Source: Paractinoplanes ferrugineus
Lineage (GTDB): Bacteria > Actinomycetota > Actinomycetes > Mycobacteriales > Micromonosporaceae
NCBI RefSeq assembly: GCF_016862195.1
Contig: NZ_BOMM01000012.1
Coordinates: 285,236-349,235 of the forward strand
Direction: 5' to 3'
Length of the DNA stretch: 64,000 nucleotides
Below the pieces are notes generated by a model. It saw only the letters and a program-made list of their open reading frames with translations. It was not told the DNA's origin and searched no databases. The translations under genes and the position numbers were made by a program. Position 1 is the stretch's first letter, and each line of letters begins with the position of its first letter. This document shows positions 11,994-21,924 of the stretch, one piece after another.

Positions 11994-12215
11994 CTACTTG
12001 TAGCGGTAGACGATGCGTCCCCGGGTCAGGTCGTACGGCGAGAGCTCGACGACGACTCGGTCCTCGGGAAGGATGCGAATGTAGTGCTGACGCATCTTGC
12101 CTGAGATGTGTGCGAGTACTTTGTGACCATTCGCGAGCTCCACGCGGAACATTGCGTTCGGCAGGGGCTCGATCACTCGGCCCTCGATCTCGATGGCTCC
12201 GTCTTTCTTGGGCAT
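11994..12215 (-). CDS. infA: Translation initiation factor IF-1
   Basis: A 73-aa OB-fold protein that occupies the ribosomal A site during initiation. It starts [20 protein letters not shown] and ends [13 protein letters not shown], with [19 protein letters not shown] in between, matching IF-1 end to end. The ATG at 12215 is preceded by GGAGGAC. First gene of the infA-rpmJ-rpsM-rpsK-rpsD-rpoA-rplQ operon. Confidence 0.97.
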   Translation of the reverse strand: MPKKDGAIEIEGRVIEPLPNAMFRVELANGHKVLAHISGKMRQHYIRILPEDRVVVELSPYDLTRGRIVYRYK

Positions 12216-12357
12216 GTCCTCCGCTACCTGACACTGGGGTTCGGGGCTAGCATGCAACGCCATACCCGAGCTGTTTACGGCTCGGACCAGCCGCGGCACC
12301 CGCTCATCCTCGAAGCGCTGAAGACATGCGGGAGTGGACGCTGCGCGCCAGCTAGCC

Positions 12358-12386
12358 AGTGTACGCGCGCCTCATCGGCACACCAA
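12358..12386 (-). promoter_or_regulatory. Candidate promoter of the infA operon
   Basis: On the minus strand TTGGTG (12381-12386) and TACACT (12358-12363) are separated by exactly 17 bases, a reasonable housekeeping sigma promoter. It would give a leader of about 140 bases before infA. A hairpin motif shared with the rpsJ and rpsL leaders lies farther upstream, at 12401-12424. The -35 match is only partial. Confidence 0.5.
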
Positions 12387-12449
12387 ACTGAGGTGTCCCT
12401 GACCCGAACTCGGGTGTGTCGACGCCGCCAGAATGCGACAAAGGGACAC

Positions 12450-13091
12450 TTACTGCCCTGGACGACGCGGCTTCGGCGCCAGATCGCCCCGCGCCGTCGC
12501 CTCGGCGATGAACGCCTTGCGTTCTTCCTTGCTCGGATTCACCGGCAACTCGCCGGCCGCGATCGCCCGCCGGTAGAGCTCCTTGCGCTCCAGCTTGTGC
12601 TCCCGCAACTGCCGGCGATGCTCGGCCTCGGCCGCATAGTTCCGCGGCTCCCCCTTGGCCAGGCCCGACACGGTGCGGAACAGCAGCACGATCCCCCAGG
12701 GGCCGATCACCCAGGCCGGCCAGAAATAGGTGTCGTCGCTCCCGGTGCCGTAACTGATCCCCCAGATCAGCGTCAGGATCGCCGCGACCCTCACCCAGCC
12801 CGCCCAGACGTGCACCAGCCAGGCCCGGGCGTCGCCGCCGCCCGCCGCCGTCGCTGCCGTCGCCACCGGCGACACCGGCGACGCGAGCGGCACGACCGGT
12901 GCGGCGTTCGGGAGATCGTTCAACAAGCGGTCGAGATCGGCATAGGTCTTGGCCGCGTACGCGTCCCGCAGGCGCTCGTCGTACTCGGCGAGATCCAGTC
13001 GTCCCTCGTCGAGCGCGCTCTTCAACTGGTCCGCGACCTGCTGGCGGTCGGCGTCAGCGGCCCGCAACTGCTCCCGGCTCATGTCTGCCAT
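12450..13091 (-). CDS. DUF1707 and 2TM-domain membrane protein
   Basis: A 213-aa protein. The N-terminal DUF1707 domain (about 1-60) has REQLRAADADRQQVADQL and the conserved EGRLDLAEYDERLRDAYAAK block. An Ala/Pro linker, two transmembrane helices (about 95-150) and a charged C-terminal helix follow. DUF1707 domains are common in actinobacterial membrane proteins of unknown role. I use the ATG at 13091; the frame is open to an upstream TTG. It is a paralogue of the next gene upstream. Confidence 0.85.
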   Translation of the reverse strand: MADMSREQLRAADADRQQVADQLKSALDEGRLDLAEYDERLRDAYAAKTYADLDRLLNDLPNAAPVVPLASPVSPVATAATAAGGGDARAWLVHVWAGWVRVAAILTLIWGISYGTGSDDTYFWPAWVIGPWGIVLLFRTVSGLAKGEPRNYAAEAEHRRQLREHKLERKELYRRAIAAGELPVNPSKEERKAFIAEATARGDLAPKPRRPGQ

Positions 13092-13105
13092 GGTGCCGTC
13101 CCCGG

Positions 13106-13588
13106 TCAACGGTTGCGATCGCGGCGGCGGTCCCGGCTGCGGTCCCGACCCCGATCACCGAGCGCCTGGCCGGAGACCAGGAAAATCAACGGAATCAACG
13201 TCCAGATCGGCCAGAAGTACGTCAGGTGGCCGGCGCTCGCACTCGTGATCGCCCAGATCACCACACAGACCAGGACCACACTGCCGTACGGACCGGTCCA
13301 GTGCAGGATCTGACGCCCCAGGGAGCGCTCGGGCTGCCCCGCACCCGCCGGGGCCGGTGTGGCGGCAGGCTGGATCTGAGAGTGCTCAACGGGGCGGGTG
13401 CCCGGCAGGTCGACAAGCAACCCGTCGAGGTCGGCAAAAGTCTTGGCGGCATAGGCACGCTGGAGCCGCTCGTCATATTCACCCAGGTCGAGACGACCCT
13501 CGTCGAGCGCCGACTTCAACTGCTCCGCGACCGCCTTGCGGTCACCGTCGCCGGCCCGCATGTCCTCCCGACCCATGAGTCCCAGCAT
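13106..13588 (-). CDS. DUF1707 membrane protein, paralogue of its neighbour
   Basis: A 160-aa protein with the same DUF1707 block (VAEQLKSALDEGRLDLGEYD, then AYAAKTFADLDGLL), a Pro-rich linker, two membrane helices (about 105-145) and an Arg/Asp-rich tail. It lies directly upstream of the other DUF1707 gene on the same strand, so the pair looks like a tandem duplication that later diverged. The start at 13588 or a few codons downstream is uncertain. Function unknown. Confidence 0.83.
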   Translation of the reverse strand: MLGLMGREDMRAGDGDRKAVAEQLKSALDEGRLDLGEYDERLQRAYAAKTFADLDGLLVDLPGTRPVEHSQIQPAATPAPAGAGQPERSLGRQILHWTGPYGSVVLVCVVIWAITSASAGHLTYFWPIWTLIPLIFLVSGQALGDRGRDRSRDRRRDRNR

Positions 13589-13619
13589 GCCCGATGGCCA
13601 CTCGAACCGGTAGGCCAGG

Positions 13620-14453
13620 TCAGGGCTGACGGGACGTGACCAGCTCTCCCAGCCGCGCCCGGCCGCCGTCGACCGCGGTGGTCACCCAGACCCCGTCCTC
13701 GAGCAGGCACATGGTGTGCTCGACGTGAGCTGCGATCGAAGCGTCCCGGGTGACGACGGTCCAGCCGTCGGACAGCTCCTGGGTGCGCGGCGAGCCCAGC
13801 GTGATCATCGGCTCGATGGCCAGGCACAACCCCGGGACCAGGCGCGGGCCCTTGCCCGGCTTGCCATGGTTGAGCACGTGCGGGTCCTGGTGCATCTCGG
13901 TGCCGATGCCGTGCCCGCCGTAGCCGTCGACGATGCCGTACCGACCCGCCTTGCGGACCGCCTTCTCCACGTTGAACGAGACGTCGGTGAGCCGGCCCCG
14001 GCCGTTCGCGGCGCCGCGGGCCGCGGCGGCGATGCCCGCCCACATGGCGTCCTCGGCGACCTCGGCCATCTTCAGCAGCGCCGGATCGGTCTCGCCGACC
14101 CCGACGGTGATCGCCGAGTCGCCGTGCCAGCCGTCCAGGATCGCGCCACAGTCGAGTGAGATCAGGTCGCCCTCGGCGAGTACCTGCTCGGCGCTCGGGA
14201 TGCCGTGCACCACCTGCTCGTTCACCGAGGCGCAGATCGAAGCCGGGAAGCCGTGGTAGCCCTTGAACGACGGGATGGCGCCGGCGTCACGGATCACCTT
14301 CTCCGCGATCGCGTCCAGGTCGGCGGTCGACACTCCGGGTGCCACCGCGTCCCGCATCGCGTCCAGCGCGGCGGCGACGACCAAGCCGGCGCCGCGCATC
14401 TTCTCGATCTGTTCGGGAGTCTTCAGCTGAATGTCCAGCTGCGGGCGACGCAT
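13620..14453 (-). CDS. map: Type I methionine aminopeptidase
   Basis: Removes the N-terminal methionine from nascent proteins. The 277-aa enzyme has the metal ligands in the expected places: LDCGAILDGWHGDSAITV (two Asp), HGIGTEMHQDPHV (His), AIEPMITLG (Glu) and VEHTMCLLEDG. The ATG at 14453 follows adk by one base, giving the classical secY-adk-map cluster. Confidence 0.97.
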   Translation of the reverse strand: MRRPQLDIQLKTPEQIEKMRGAGLVVAAALDAMRDAVAPGVSTADLDAIAEKVIRDAGAIPSFKGYHGFPASICASVNEQVVHGIPSAEQVLAEGDLISLDCGAILDGWHGDSAITVGVGETDPALLKMAEVAEDAMWAGIAAAARGAANGRGRLTDVSFNVEKAVRKAGRYGIVDGYGGHGIGTEMHQDPHVLNHGKPGKGPRLVPGLCLAIEPMITLGSPRTQELSDGWTVVTRDASIAAHVEHTMCLLEDGVWVTTAVDGGRARLGELVTSRQP

Positions 14454-14454
14454 G

Positions 14455-15108
14455 TCAGCCCCCGTACGACCGGAGGGCGTCGATGGCGCGCACCGTGACG
14501 TCCTCGACCGGCCCGGTCGCGTCGATTCCCACGAGCTTGCCCTGCGCGCCGAAGAAGTCGACGAGCGGAGCGGTCTTCTCGGCGTACTCCACCAGCCGGT
14601 TGGCGATGGTCTCGGCCTTGTCGTCGTCCCGCTGGAACAGCTCCGACCCACAGCGGTCGCAGATGTTCTCCTTGCTCGTCGGATCGAACTCGACGTGCCA
14701 GATCTTGCCGCAGCCACGGCAGGTCCGGCGGCCCGACAGCCGCCGGATGACCTCGTCGTCGTCGACCACGAGTTCCATCACGAGGTCGAGGGCGGTGCCG
14801 AGGTCGGCCAGCAGCTTGTCCAGCGCCGATGCCTGCGGGACGGTGCGGGGGAAACCGTCGAGCAGGAAGCCGTCACCGGCATCCGGCTCGGCCAGCCGGT
14901 CCCGGACCATGTTGATCGTTACTTCGTCCGGAACCAGCTGGCCCGCGTCCATGTAGCGCTTGGCCTCGACGCCGAGCGGCGTGCCCTGAGACACGTTCGC
15001 CCGGAAGATGTCACCCGTCGAGATCTTCGGTACGGCCAGGTGCGCGGCGATGAACTCAGCCTGGGTCCCCTTGCCGGCCCCCGGAGGGCCCACCAGTACC
15101 AGCCGCAC
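14455..15108 (-). CDS. adk: Adenylate kinase, zinc-lid form
   Basis: Interconverts AMP, ADP and ATP. The 217-aa protein has the P-loop [10 protein letters not shown] at 7-16, the AMP site FLLDGFPRT, and a long lid with four cysteines (CRGCGKIWH ... CDRCGSELF), the zinc-binding lid type. The start is GTG 15108; the nearest upstream ATG is followed at once by a stop. One base separates it from map. Confidence 0.97.
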   Translation of the reverse strand: MRLVLVGPPGAGKGTQAEFIAAHLAVPKISTGDIFRANVSQGTPLGVEAKRYMDAGQLVPDEVTINMVRDRLAEPDAGDGFLLDGFPRTVPQASALDKLLADLGTALDLVMELVVDDDEVIRRLSGRRTCRGCGKIWHVEFDPTSKENICDRCGSELFQRDDDKAETIANRLVEYAEKTAPLVDFFGAQGKLVGIDATGPVEDVTVRAIDALRSYGG

Positions 15109-15176
15109 CTACATCGCCTCGCTTCGGTGAGAACGAGAAACTCCAGACGCACGAGCCCCCCGGCTCCGCGTCCCCA

Positions 15177-16523
15177 CTACCGGAGGAACCCTTCGTAGTT
15201 GCGCTGCATCAGCTGGCTCTCGATCTGCTTCACCGTCTCCAGGCCCACGCCGACCATGATCAGCACTGCCGTACCACCGAACGGGAAGTTCTGGTACTGC
15301 TGCTGATTGAGCCAGATGAAGAAGAAGTTCGGCAGAACCGAGATCACGGCGAGGTAGAGCGCGCCCGCGAGGGTGATCCGACTGAGGATGAAGTCCAGGT
15401 AGTCGGCGGTCGGCTTGCCCGGACGGATGCCCGGCACGAACCCACCGTACTTCTTCATGTTGTCCGCGACCTCGGTCGGGTTGAACGTGATCGAGACGTA
15501 GAAGTACGTGAAGAAGATGATCAGGAAGAAGTAGACCCCGATGTACAGCATGCTCGTGGGGTCGGCCAGCCACTTCTGGATCCAGAGCTGGTAGCCCGAC
15601 AGGTTGTTCTTGTCGAAGAACTGCAGGTAGAGCTGCGGCAGGTAGAGCAGCGAGGAACCGAAGATCACCGGGACGACACCGGCTTGGTTGACTTTCAGGG
15701 GGATGTAGGTCGAGGTGCCGCCGTACATCCGACGGCCGATCATGCGCTTTGCGTACTGCACGGGGATGCGACGCTGGGCCTGCTCGATGAAGACCACCAG
15801 GCAGATGATGACCAGAACCAGACCGATGACCAGGAGGAACTTGGCGACGCCGCTCGTCTCCTTGATCGTCCAGCCCTCGCCGGGAAGGCGGGCTGCGATC
15901 GAGGTGAAGATCAGAACGGACATGCCGTTGCCGACGCCGCGGTCGGTGATGAGCTCGCCGAGCCACATCACGACACCGGTGCCGGCGGTCATGGTCAATA
16001 CGAGGATGCTGAGGGTCAGCCACATCGGCAGCCCGGTGTTCTCCGGGATGATCTGCATCGACGGCTGGCTCTGGTCACAGACGTTGCCGAACAGCTGACC
16101 GGTACGCGCGAGCGCCACGAACGCCGACGACTGCAGGATCGCAAGGCCGAGCGTGAGGTACCGGGTGTACTGGGTGATCTTCGCCTGGCCGGACTGGCCC
16201 TCCTTGCGGAGCTGCTCGAGGCGAGGGATCACGACGGTGAGCAGCTGCAAGATGATCGACGCGGTGATGTACGGCATGATGCCGAGCGCGAAGACCGACA
16301 GGTGCAGCAGAGCACCACCGGAGAAGAGATTCAGCAAGTTCAGCACGCCACCGGCTGCGTCGGCGTCGTTCACAGCCTTCAGACACGTCTGCACGTTGGT
16401 GTAGGACACACCAGGGCTGGGCAAGGTGGCACCCAGCCGGTACAGCGCGATGATCGCTACTGTGAACAGCAGTTTCTTGCGCAGGTCAGGCGTCCGGAAC
16501 GCACTGGTAAAGGCGGAGAGCAA
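15177..16523 (-). CDS. secY: Preprotein translocase subunit SecY
   Basis: SecY is the channel of the Sec translocon, with ten membrane helices visible over 448 aa. Hallmarks include SAFRTPDLRKKLLFT, the plug region with FALGIMPYITASIILQLL, and KYGGFVPGIRPGKPT near the C-terminal basic loop. I choose the TTG at 16523 because a perfect AGGAGG site sits five bases upstream and the family homology begins right there. The frame is open to 16577 but that part is not SecY-like. Confidence 0.95.
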   Translation of the reverse strand: MLSAFTSAFRTPDLRKKLLFTVAIIALYRLGATLPSPGVSYTNVQTCLKAVNDADAAGGVLNLLNLFSGGALLHLSVFALGIMPYITASIILQLLTVVIPRLEQLRKEGQSGQAKITQYTRYLTLGLAILQSSAFVALARTGQLFGNVCDQSQPSMQIIPENTGLPMWLTLSILVLTMTAGTGVVMWLGELITDRGVGNGMSVLIFTSIAARLPGEGWTIKETSGVAKFLLVIGLVLVIICLVVFIEQAQRRIPVQYAKRMIGRRMYGGTSTYIPLKVNQAGVVPVIFGSSLLYLPQLYLQFFDKNNLSGYQLWIQKWLADPTSMLYIGVYFFLIIFFTYFYVSITFNPTEVADNMKKYGGFVPGIRPGKPTADYLDFILSRITLAGALYLAVISVLPNFFFIWLNQQQYQNFPFGGTAVLIMVGVGLETVKQIESQLMQRNYEGFLR

Positions 16524-16709
16524 CTTCTTCCTCCTGCGCGAGGTAACCGCCGTGTCCGGCGGGTGGGGGACAGGCATCGGTCCGGACGACCGATATCCCT
16601 AGCTGGGAACGGACTCTAACAGTCTTAAAGCGCCGCGGGTGAGTGCGGTAGCGCTCACTGCGGGTAGGCATCTTCGCAGCCGGCGAAATGGCTGGTCAGA
16701 CGCCACAAA

Positions 16710-16758
16710 GGGGATGCTTGCCCGGACAACGCTTTCTCGGTGTCCGGGCGAGCACCCC
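16710..16758 (-). terminator. Large hairpin between rplO and secY
   Basis: Arms 16710-16728 and 16741-16758 pair almost perfectly (about 17 bp, one mismatch plus a bulge) around a 12-base loop. On the minus strand the stem is followed by CTTTGTGG, a weak T stretch. It sits in the 243-base gap between rplO and secY and may end or attenuate spc-operon transcription. The rest of that gap, 16524-16709, holds no clear gene. Confidence 0.6.
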
Positions 16759-16766
16759 CACAAGCC

Positions 16767-17210
16767 TCACAGCTCGGTGGCGGAACCACCGGCTGCTGCG
16801 ATCTTCTCCTTGGCCGACTCGCTGAACGCGTGCGCCGAAATGGTCAGCGACACGCCGCCCAGCTCACCCGAGCCCAGAACCTTCACCGGCTGGCCCTTAC
16901 GGACCGCGCCGGCGTCGACGAGCTCGGACGGGCCGACCTCGCCACCGTTCGGGAACAGCTCGGCGAGCCGGTCCAGGTTCACGACCTGGAAGACGACCTT
17001 GTTCTTGTTCTTGAAGCCCTTCAGCTTCGGCAGTCGCATGTGAATGGGCATCTGCCCACCCTCGAAGCGAGCCGGAACCTGGTAACGGGCCTTCGTACCC
17101 TTGGTACCGCGACCGGCGGTCTTGCCCTTGGAGCCCTCACCGCGACCCACGCGGGTCTTCGGCGTCTTGGCTCCGGGTGCCGGGCGGAGGTGGTGGACCT
17201 TGATCGCCAT
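16767..17210 (-). CDS. rplO: 50S ribosomal protein L15
   Basis: A 147-aa L15 with the usual basic glycine-rich N-terminus ([20 protein letters not shown], then [17 protein letters not shown]) and the C-terminal globular part ending in [17 protein letters not shown]. Its ATG overlaps the rpmD stop at 17210. Last gene of the spc operon before secY. Confidence 0.97.
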   Translation of the reverse strand: MAIKVHHLRPAPGAKTPKTRVGRGEGSKGKTAGRGTKGTKARYQVPARFEGGQMPIHMRLPKLKGFKNKNKVVFQVVNLDRLAELFPNGGEVGPSELVDAGAVRKGQPVKVLGSGELGGVSLTISAHAFSESAKEKIAAAGGSATEL

Positions 17211-17392
17211 TACTCGACCTCCTCAACACTTACGAGGTGGTTCACGGCGAAGATCATGCCCCGAATCTCGGGACGGTCCTCCTTGACCACCACATCATTG
17301 ATCCGCTTCAGCCCGAGCGACCGCAGGGAGTCCCGCTGGTTCTGCTTACGGCCGATTCCGGACCGGAGCTGGGTGACCTTCAAGCGAGCCAT
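17210..17392 (-). CDS. rpmD: 50S ribosomal protein L30
   Basis: A 60-aa L30 starting [20 protein letters not shown] and carrying the family core [20 protein letters not shown]. Its start overlaps the rpsE stop and its stop overlaps the rplO start, so all three genes are translationally coupled. Confidence 0.97.
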   Translation of the reverse strand: MARLKVTQLRSGIGRKQNQRDSLRSLGLKRINDVVVKEDRPEIRGMIFAVNHLVSVEEVE

Positions 17393-18015
17393 CAGCGCAC
17401 CGCCGCTTCCGCGCGCGCCGCGAGCATGGCCGCGGGGGCCACGTCCTCGACCGGAAGGCCACGGCGAGCCGCGACGGCCTCCGGCGACTCGAGGCCCTTG
17501 AGAGCGGCCACGGTCGCGTGCACGATGTTGATCGGGTTCGACGAGCCGAGGCTCTTCGACAGGATGTCGTGGATGCCCGCGCACTCGAGCACGGCACGCA
17601 CCGGGCCACCGGCGATGACACCGGTACCAGCGGACGCCGGCTTGAGCAGGACGACACCCGCGGCAGCCTCACCGATGATCGGGTGCGGAATGGTCGCACC
17701 GATCCGCGGAACCTTGAAGAAGTGCTTCTTGGCCTCCTCGACGCCCTTGGCGATCGCCGCGGGCACCTCCTTGGCCTTTCCGTAGCCGATGCCGACGGTG
17801 CCGTCGCCGTCGCCCACGATCACCAGGGCGGTGAAGCTGAAGCGACGACCACCCTTGACGACCTTGGCGACACGGTTGATCGCGACGACCCGCTCGAGAT
17901 GCGGGGTCTTGTCGACGGGCGCGTTGCCGCGGCCGCCCTCACGGCGGTTGTCCCTGCGGTTGCCACCCTCGGTGTTACCGCCGGACCCGCCGCCTCGGCG
18001 CTGCTGACCAGGCAT
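17392..18015 (-). CDS. rpsE: 30S ribosomal protein S5
   Basis: S5 affects translational accuracy. The 207-aa product has the S5 core: [40 protein letters not shown] and [21 protein letters not shown] Gly/Arg-rich N-terminal extension of about 35 residues precedes it, common in actinobacteria. It is followed by overlapping rpmD. Confidence 0.97.
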   Translation of the reverse strand: MPGQQRRGGGSGGNTEGGNRRDNRREGGRGNAPVDKTPHLERVVAINRVAKVVKGGRRFSFTALVIVGDGDGTVGIGYGKAKEVPAAIAKGVEEAKKHFFKVPRIGATIPHPIIGEAAAGVVLLKPASAGTGVIAGGPVRAVLECAGIHDILSKSLGSSNPINIVHATVAALKGLESPEAVAARRGLPVEDVAPAAMLAARAEAAVR

Positions 18016-18028
18016 TGGTCAAATCCTC

Positions 18029-18424
18029 CTAGAACTCGAGTCCGGCTTCGCGGGCAGCAGCCGCAAGCGCGGCGATCCGGCCCGCGTACTTGTTGCCACC
18101 ACGGTCGAAGACGACCTGGGAAATACCCGCGGCCTTGGCGCGCTCCGCGAGCAGGGCGCCGACCTTGCCGGCCAGGGCGCTCTTGTCACCCTCGTTGCCC
18201 CGGATGGAGGCGTCGAGAGAGGAGGCCGAAGCCAGCGTGTGGCCCTTGAGGTCGTCGATGATCTGCGCGGTGATGTGCCGCGAAGAACGGGTGACGACCA
18301 GGCGCGGACGCTCGGCAGAACCGCGAACGTTCTTGCGGACCCGGAAGTGCCGACGCGCCTTTCCCACGGCACGCGCAGCGGCGACGCCGCCGCCATTGCG
18401 GCGCTTGAGCAGCGTGGCGGTCAC
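18029..18424 (-). CDS. rplR: 50S ribosomal protein L18
   Basis: L18 binds 5S rRNA. The 131-aa product has [20 protein letters not shown], then AQIIDD and [20 protein letters not shown], with the usual C-terminus. The start overlaps the end of rplF by four bases. Confidence 0.97.
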   Translation of the reverse strand: MTATLLKRRNGGGVAAARAVGKARRHFRVRKNVRGSAERPRLVVTRSSRHITAQIIDDLKGHTLASASSLDASIRGNEGDKSALAGKVGALLAERAKAAGISQVVFDRGGNKYAGRIAALAAAAREAGLEF

Positions 18425-18960
18425 TTCTTACCTGCCTTTCCAGCCTTGCGGCGGATGACCTCGCCCTGGTACTTGACGCCCTTGCCCTTGTAGGGCTCCG
18501 GCGGGCGGATCTTCCGGATGTTAGCGGCAACCTCACCGACGAGCTGCTTGTCGATGCCCGTGACGGTGAACTGCGTCGGCCGCTCCACCGAGAAGGTGAT
18601 GCCGGCCGGCGGGACCACGTTCACCGGGTGCGAGAAGCCCAGGGCGAACTCGAGGTCCTTGCCCTTGGCGGTCACGCGGTAACCGGTGCCGTTGATCTCC
18701 AGCGTCTTCTTGTAGCCCTCGGTCACGCCCACGATCATGTTGGCGACCAGGGTACGAGAAAGGCCGTGCAGCTCCTTGGCCTTCCGCTCGTCGTTCGGGC
18801 GGTTGACGTGCAGCTCGCCACCTTCCTGCGAGACCGTGATCGGCTCGGAGACGGTGTGCGAGAGCTCGCCCTTGGGGCCCTTGACCTTGACGGTCTGCCC
18901 CGTGATGGTGACATCGACGCCGGATGGGACCGGGATCGACTTACGTCCGATTCGCGACAT
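18421..18960 (-). CDS. rplF: 50S ribosomal protein L6
   Basis: A 179-aa L6 with the two tandem alpha/beta domains: [19 protein letters not shown] at the start and the signature [19 protein letters not shown] near the end. L6 lies near the GTPase-associated centre of the ribosome. Between rpsH and rplR, as usual. Confidence 0.98.
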   Translation of the reverse strand: MSRIGRKSIPVPSGVDVTITGQTVKVKGPKGELSHTVSEPITVSQEGGELHVNRPNDERKAKELHGLSRTLVANMIVGVTEGYKKTLEINGTGYRVTAKGKDLEFALGFSHPVNVVPPAGITFSVERPTQFTVTGIDKQLVGEVAANIRKIRPPEPYKGKGVKYQGEVIRRKAGKAGKK

Positions 18961-18974
18961 GTCAGTAGCTCCCG

Positions 18975-19382
18975 TTACCAGACGAAGGCGAGGACTTCCC
19001 CGCCAACGCTCCGCTTGCGGGCCTGCTTGTCGGTCAGCAGCCCCTGGGACGTCGAAATGATCGCGACGCCCAGGCCGCCGAGCACCCGAGGGAGGTCGTC
19101 GGACTTGGCGTACACCCGGAGACCGGGCTTGGAAACGCGCTTGATGCCGGCGAGGCTGCGCTCGCGATTCTGGCCGTACTTGAGCTCTACGACCAGGCTC
19201 TTGCCGACAACGCCTTCCTCGGGCTCCTCAGCCGTCCAGGAGGCGATGTAACCCTCGGCCTTGAGGACCTCGGCGATGTTCGCCTTGATCTTCGAGAAGG
19301 GCATGGTCACCTTGTCGTGATACGCCTGGTTGGCGTTGCGCAGACGCGTGAGCATGTCTGCGATCGGGTCCGTCATCGTCAT
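18975..19382 (-). CDS. rpsH: 30S ribosomal protein S8
   Basis: S8 binds the central domain of 16S rRNA and is the spc-operon repressor in E. coli. The 135-aa product starts [20 protein letters not shown] and ends with the signature [21 protein letters not shown] 73-base gap without a gene separates it from rpsN. Confidence 0.97.
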   Translation of the reverse strand: MTMTDPIADMLTRLRNANQAYHDKVTMPFSKIKANIAEVLKAEGYIASWTAEEPEEGVVGKSLVVELKYGQNRERSLAGIKRVSKPGLRVYAKSDDLPRVLGGLGVAIISTSQGLLTDKQARKRSVGGEVLAFVW

Positions 19383-19455
19383 GGGTATTCGTCAACCTTT
19401 CTCGCCGGGGTTCCCGGATGGGTCCAGGCCTACGGCGAAGCGGTGTTTCTCTCGG

Positions 19456-19641
19456 TTACCAGGAAGCCTTGGACACGCCGGGCAGCTCACCACGGTGGGC
19501 CATGTCCCGCACGCAGACCCGGCAGAGGCCGAACTTGCGGTAAACCGAGTGCGGGCGACCGCACTTCTGGCAGCGGGTGTAGGCACGCACGGCGAACTTC
19601 GGCTTCGCGGCCGCCTTGAGGATCAGCGCCTTCTTAGCCAT
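19456..19641 (-). CDS. rpsN: 30S ribosomal protein S14, zinc-binding type Z
   Basis: A 61-aa S14 of the short zinc form. Four ligand cysteines are present as [20 protein letters not shown], ahead of the C-terminal FRxxA-like region ([18 protein letters not shown]). It lies two bases after rplE. Confidence 0.97.
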   Translation of the reverse strand: MAKKALILKAAAKPKFAVRAYTRCQKCGRPHSVYRKFGLCRVCVRDMAHRGELPGVSKASW

Positions 19642-19643
19642 GC

Positions 19644-20213
19644 TCAGTTCTCCTTGAACGGGAAGCCCAGGAGCTTGAGCAGCGCCCGGCCCTCGTCGTC
19701 GGTCGCGGCGGTGGTGACCACCGTGATGTCCATGCCCCGGGTGCGATCGATCCGGTCCTGGTCGATCTCGTGGAACACCGACTGCTCGGTCAGACCGAAC
19801 GTGTAGTTGCCGTGACCGTCGAGCTTGCGACCGTCGAGCCCGCGGAAGTCACGGATACGCGGCAGCGCGATCGACAGCAGCCGGTCCAGGAACTCCCACA
19901 TCCGGTCGCCGCGCAGGGTGACCTTCGCGCCGATCGGCATGCCCTCGCGCAGCTTGAACTGGGCGATGGACTTGGTGGCCCGGCGGACCAGCGGCTTCTG
20001 GCCGGTGATCGTGGTCAAGTCACGGACCGCGCCGTCGATGAGCTTGGCGTCACGAGCGGCCTCGCCGACACCCATGTTCACGACGACCTTGACCAGGCCG
20101 GGGATCTGCATGGGGTTGGCGTAGTTGTACTGCTCCTTGAGCCCGTTCACGACCTCGGCACGGTACTTCTGCTTGAGGCGCGGCAGAGTCTTGGTCTCGG
20201 TAGCGGCAGTCAT
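19644..20213 (-). CDS. rplE: 50S ribosomal protein L5
   Basis: L5 carries 5S rRNA into the large subunit. The 189-aa product has [20 protein letters not shown], then [20 protein letters not shown] and the C-terminal [20 protein letters not shown]. Its start overlaps the rplX stop at 20213. Confidence 0.98.
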   Translation of the reverse strand: MTAATETKTLPRLKQKYRAEVVNGLKEQYNYANPMQIPGLVKVVVNMGVGEAARDAKLIDGAVRDLTTITGQKPLVRRATKSIAQFKLREGMPIGAKVTLRGDRMWEFLDRLLSIALPRIRDFRGLDGRKLDGHGNYTFGLTEQSVFHEIDQDRIDRTRGMDITVVTTAATDDEGRALLKLLGFPFKEN

Positions 20214-20527
20214 CAGAGTTCCTTACCGGTCGTACGCGCGATACGGACCTTGTTGCCGTTCTCGTCGACCTTGTAGCCGATCCGGGTCGGCTTGCCCTGG
20301 TCGTCCACGATCTGCACATTAGAGATGTGGATCGCGGCTTCCTGGGTCACGATGCCGCCGGTCTTCGACCCACGCTGCGTCGTACGGATGCGCTCGTGCT
20401 TCTTGACGCGGTTGACGCCCTCGACCAGGACCTTGTCCCGCGTCGGGTAGGCCGCGATGACCTTGCCCTTGGCGCCCTTGTCCTTACCGGCGATGACGAC
20501 GACCGTGTCGCCCTTCTTGATCTTCAC
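20213..20527 (-). CDS. rplX: 50S ribosomal protein L24
   Basis: A 104-aa KOW-domain protein starting (GTG) [20 protein letters not shown] with [14 protein letters not shown], typical of L24, an early assembly protein at the exit tunnel. It is two bases after rplN and overlaps rplE. Confidence 0.97.
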   Translation of the reverse strand: MKIKKGDTVVVIAGKDKGAKGKVIAAYPTRDKVLVEGVNRVKKHERIRTTQRGSKTGGIVTQEAAIHISNVQIVDDQGKPTRIGYKVDENGNKVRIARTTGKEL

Positions 20528-20529
20528 GG

Positions 20530-20898
20530 TCAGAGCACCTCCGGCGCCAGGCTGATGATCTTCATGAACCGCTTGTCACGCAGCTCGCGGCCGACCGGGC
20601 CGAAGATGCGGGTACCGCGGGGGTCCCCGCCGTCCTTGATGATGACGGCGGCGTTCTCGTCGAAGCGGATGTACGAGCCGTCGGGACGCCGACGCTCCTT
20701 GGCGGTGCGGACGATGACCGCCTTGACGACGTCACCCTTCTTCACACCGGCGCCGGGGATGGCGTCCTTGACCGTGGCCACGATGACGTCGCCGATGCTC
20801 GCGTAGCGGCGGCCGGAGCCACCGAGCACGCGGATGCACAGGATCTCACGTGCACCCGTGTTGTCGGCGACACGCAGTCGCGACTCCTGCTGGATCAC
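20530..20898 (-). CDS. rplN: 50S ribosomal protein L14
   Basis: A 122-aa L14 with [20 protein letters not shown] and the C-terminal signature [19 protein letters not shown]. It is the first gene after a 92-base gap that holds two hairpins, so it probably marks the S10/spc operon boundary. Confidence 0.98.
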   Translation of the reverse strand: MIQQESRLRVADNTGAREILCIRVLGGSGRRYASIGDVIVATVKDAIPGAGVKKGDVVKAVIVRTAKERRRPDGSYIRFDENAAVIIKDGGDPRGTRIFGPVGRELRDKRFMKIISLAPEVL

Positions 20899-20922
20899 TG
20901 GGGTCTCCTATGTCTGCCAGTT

Positions 20923-20986
20923 CTTCGCCTCGTCGGCGAAGCTTGGCGGAACGATGGTGGGCCGGGCCGGCCGTAGCCGGCCCGGC
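20923..20986 (-). repeat. Two hairpins at the S10/spc operon boundary
   Basis: Stem one is 7 bp (20923-20929 with 20935-20941). Stem two is a perfect 11-bp GC-only stem (20961-20971 with 20976-20986) with a four-base loop. They fill most of the rpsQ-rplN gap. No T run follows on either strand, so they may attenuate or protect RNA rather than end transcription fully. Confidence 0.65.
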
Positions 20987-20990
20987 GCAC

Positions 20991-21266
20991 TCACTTGGCC
21001 TTTTCGAGGATCTCCACGACCCGCCACCGCTTGGTGGCGGAAAGCGGACGGGTCTCCATCAGGAGAACCCGGTCACCGATGCCGCAAGCGTTCTGCTCGT
21101 CGTGCACCTTGAGCTTGCGGGTGCGCCGCAGAACCTTGCCGTAGAGGGCGTGCTTGACACGGTCCTCAACCTCGACGACGACCGTCTTGTCCATCTTGTC
21201 GCTGACCACGAGGCCCTCGCGAACCTTACGGTTCGCCCGGGTCGCGGTTGTGCTCTCGTCACTCAT
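20991..21266 (-). CDS. rpsQ: 30S ribosomal protein S17
   Basis: A 91-aa OB-fold S17 with [20 protein letters not shown] and the basic block [20 protein letters not shown]. Its start overlaps rpmC by four bases. Last gene of the S10 operon. Confidence 0.97.
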   Translation of the reverse strand: MSDESTTATRANRKVREGLVVSDKMDKTVVVEVEDRVKHALYGKVLRRTRKLKVHDEQNACGIGDRVLLMETRPLSATKRWRVVEILEKAK

Positions 21267-21496
21267 GCGGTCACCTCATCCGGCGCGACCGAGAGCCCCA
21301 GCTCGCGCTCACGCATGATCGTGTAGATCTTCGCGATGTCCTTACGGACGACCTGCAGCCGACGATGATTGTCGAGCTGGCCGGTCGCGCCCTGTACGCG
21401 AAGGTTGAACAGCTCCGCCTTGGCCTCACGGAGACGCGAGACCAGCTCTTCGCCGGTCAGCTCGCGCAGCTCGCCGGCCTTAACGCCCGCTGCCAT
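21263..21496 (-). CDS. rpmC: 50S ribosomal protein L29
   Basis: A 77-aa helical L29 with [20 protein letters not shown] and the signature [20 protein letters not shown]. It is translationally coupled on both sides (overlaps with rplP and rpsQ). Confidence 0.97.
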   Translation of the reverse strand: MAAGVKAGELRELTGEELVSRLREAKAELFNLRVQGATGQLDNHRRLQVVRKDIAKIYTIMRERELGLSVAPDEVTA

Positions 21497-21921
21497 CAGC
21501 TTTCACCCACTTCGCGCGTTACGATGCGGCACTTCATCGGGAGCTTGTGGATCGCACGGCGCATCGCCTCGCGCGCGATCGTCTCGTTCGGGAACGACAT
21601 CTCGAAGAGAATGCGGCCCGGCTTGACGTTCGCCACCCACCACTCGGGCGAACCCTTACCGGAACCCATCCGGGTCTCGGCAGGCTTCTTGGTCAGGGCC
21701 TGGTCCGGGAAGACCGAGATCCAGACCTTGCCGCCACGCTTGATGTGCCGGGTCATCGCGATACGAGCCGACTCGATCTGCCGGTTCGTCACGTACGCGG
21801 GCTCCAGCGCCTGGATACCGAACTCGCCGAAGACGACCCGGTTGCCGCCCTTGGACGCGCCGTGGCGGTCCGGGTGGTGCGGCTTGCGGAAGCCATTCGG
21901 GGGCTTACGCGGCATCAGCAT
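21496..21921 (-). CDS. rplP: 50S ribosomal protein L16
   Basis: L16 organises tRNA binding near the peptidyl transferase centre. The 141-aa product starts [20 protein letters not shown] and contains GRGKG-type [20 protein letters not shown]. The ATG at 21921 has AGGAGGG upstream; a second ATG two codons later is possible. Confidence 0.97.
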   Translation of the reverse strand: MLMPRKPPNGFRKPHHPDRHGASKGGNRVVFGEFGIQALEPAYVTNRQIESARIAMTRHIKRGGKVWISVFPDQALTKKPAETRMGSGKGSPEWWVANVKPGRILFEMSFPNETIAREAMRRAIHKLPMKCRIVTREVGES

Positions 21922-21924
21922 CTG

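Noticed and set aside
12899..13639. A + strand 246-codon frame opposite the DUF1707 genes
   Set aside because: It is antisense to two recognisable DUF1707 proteins and has the Arg-rich composition of shadow frames.
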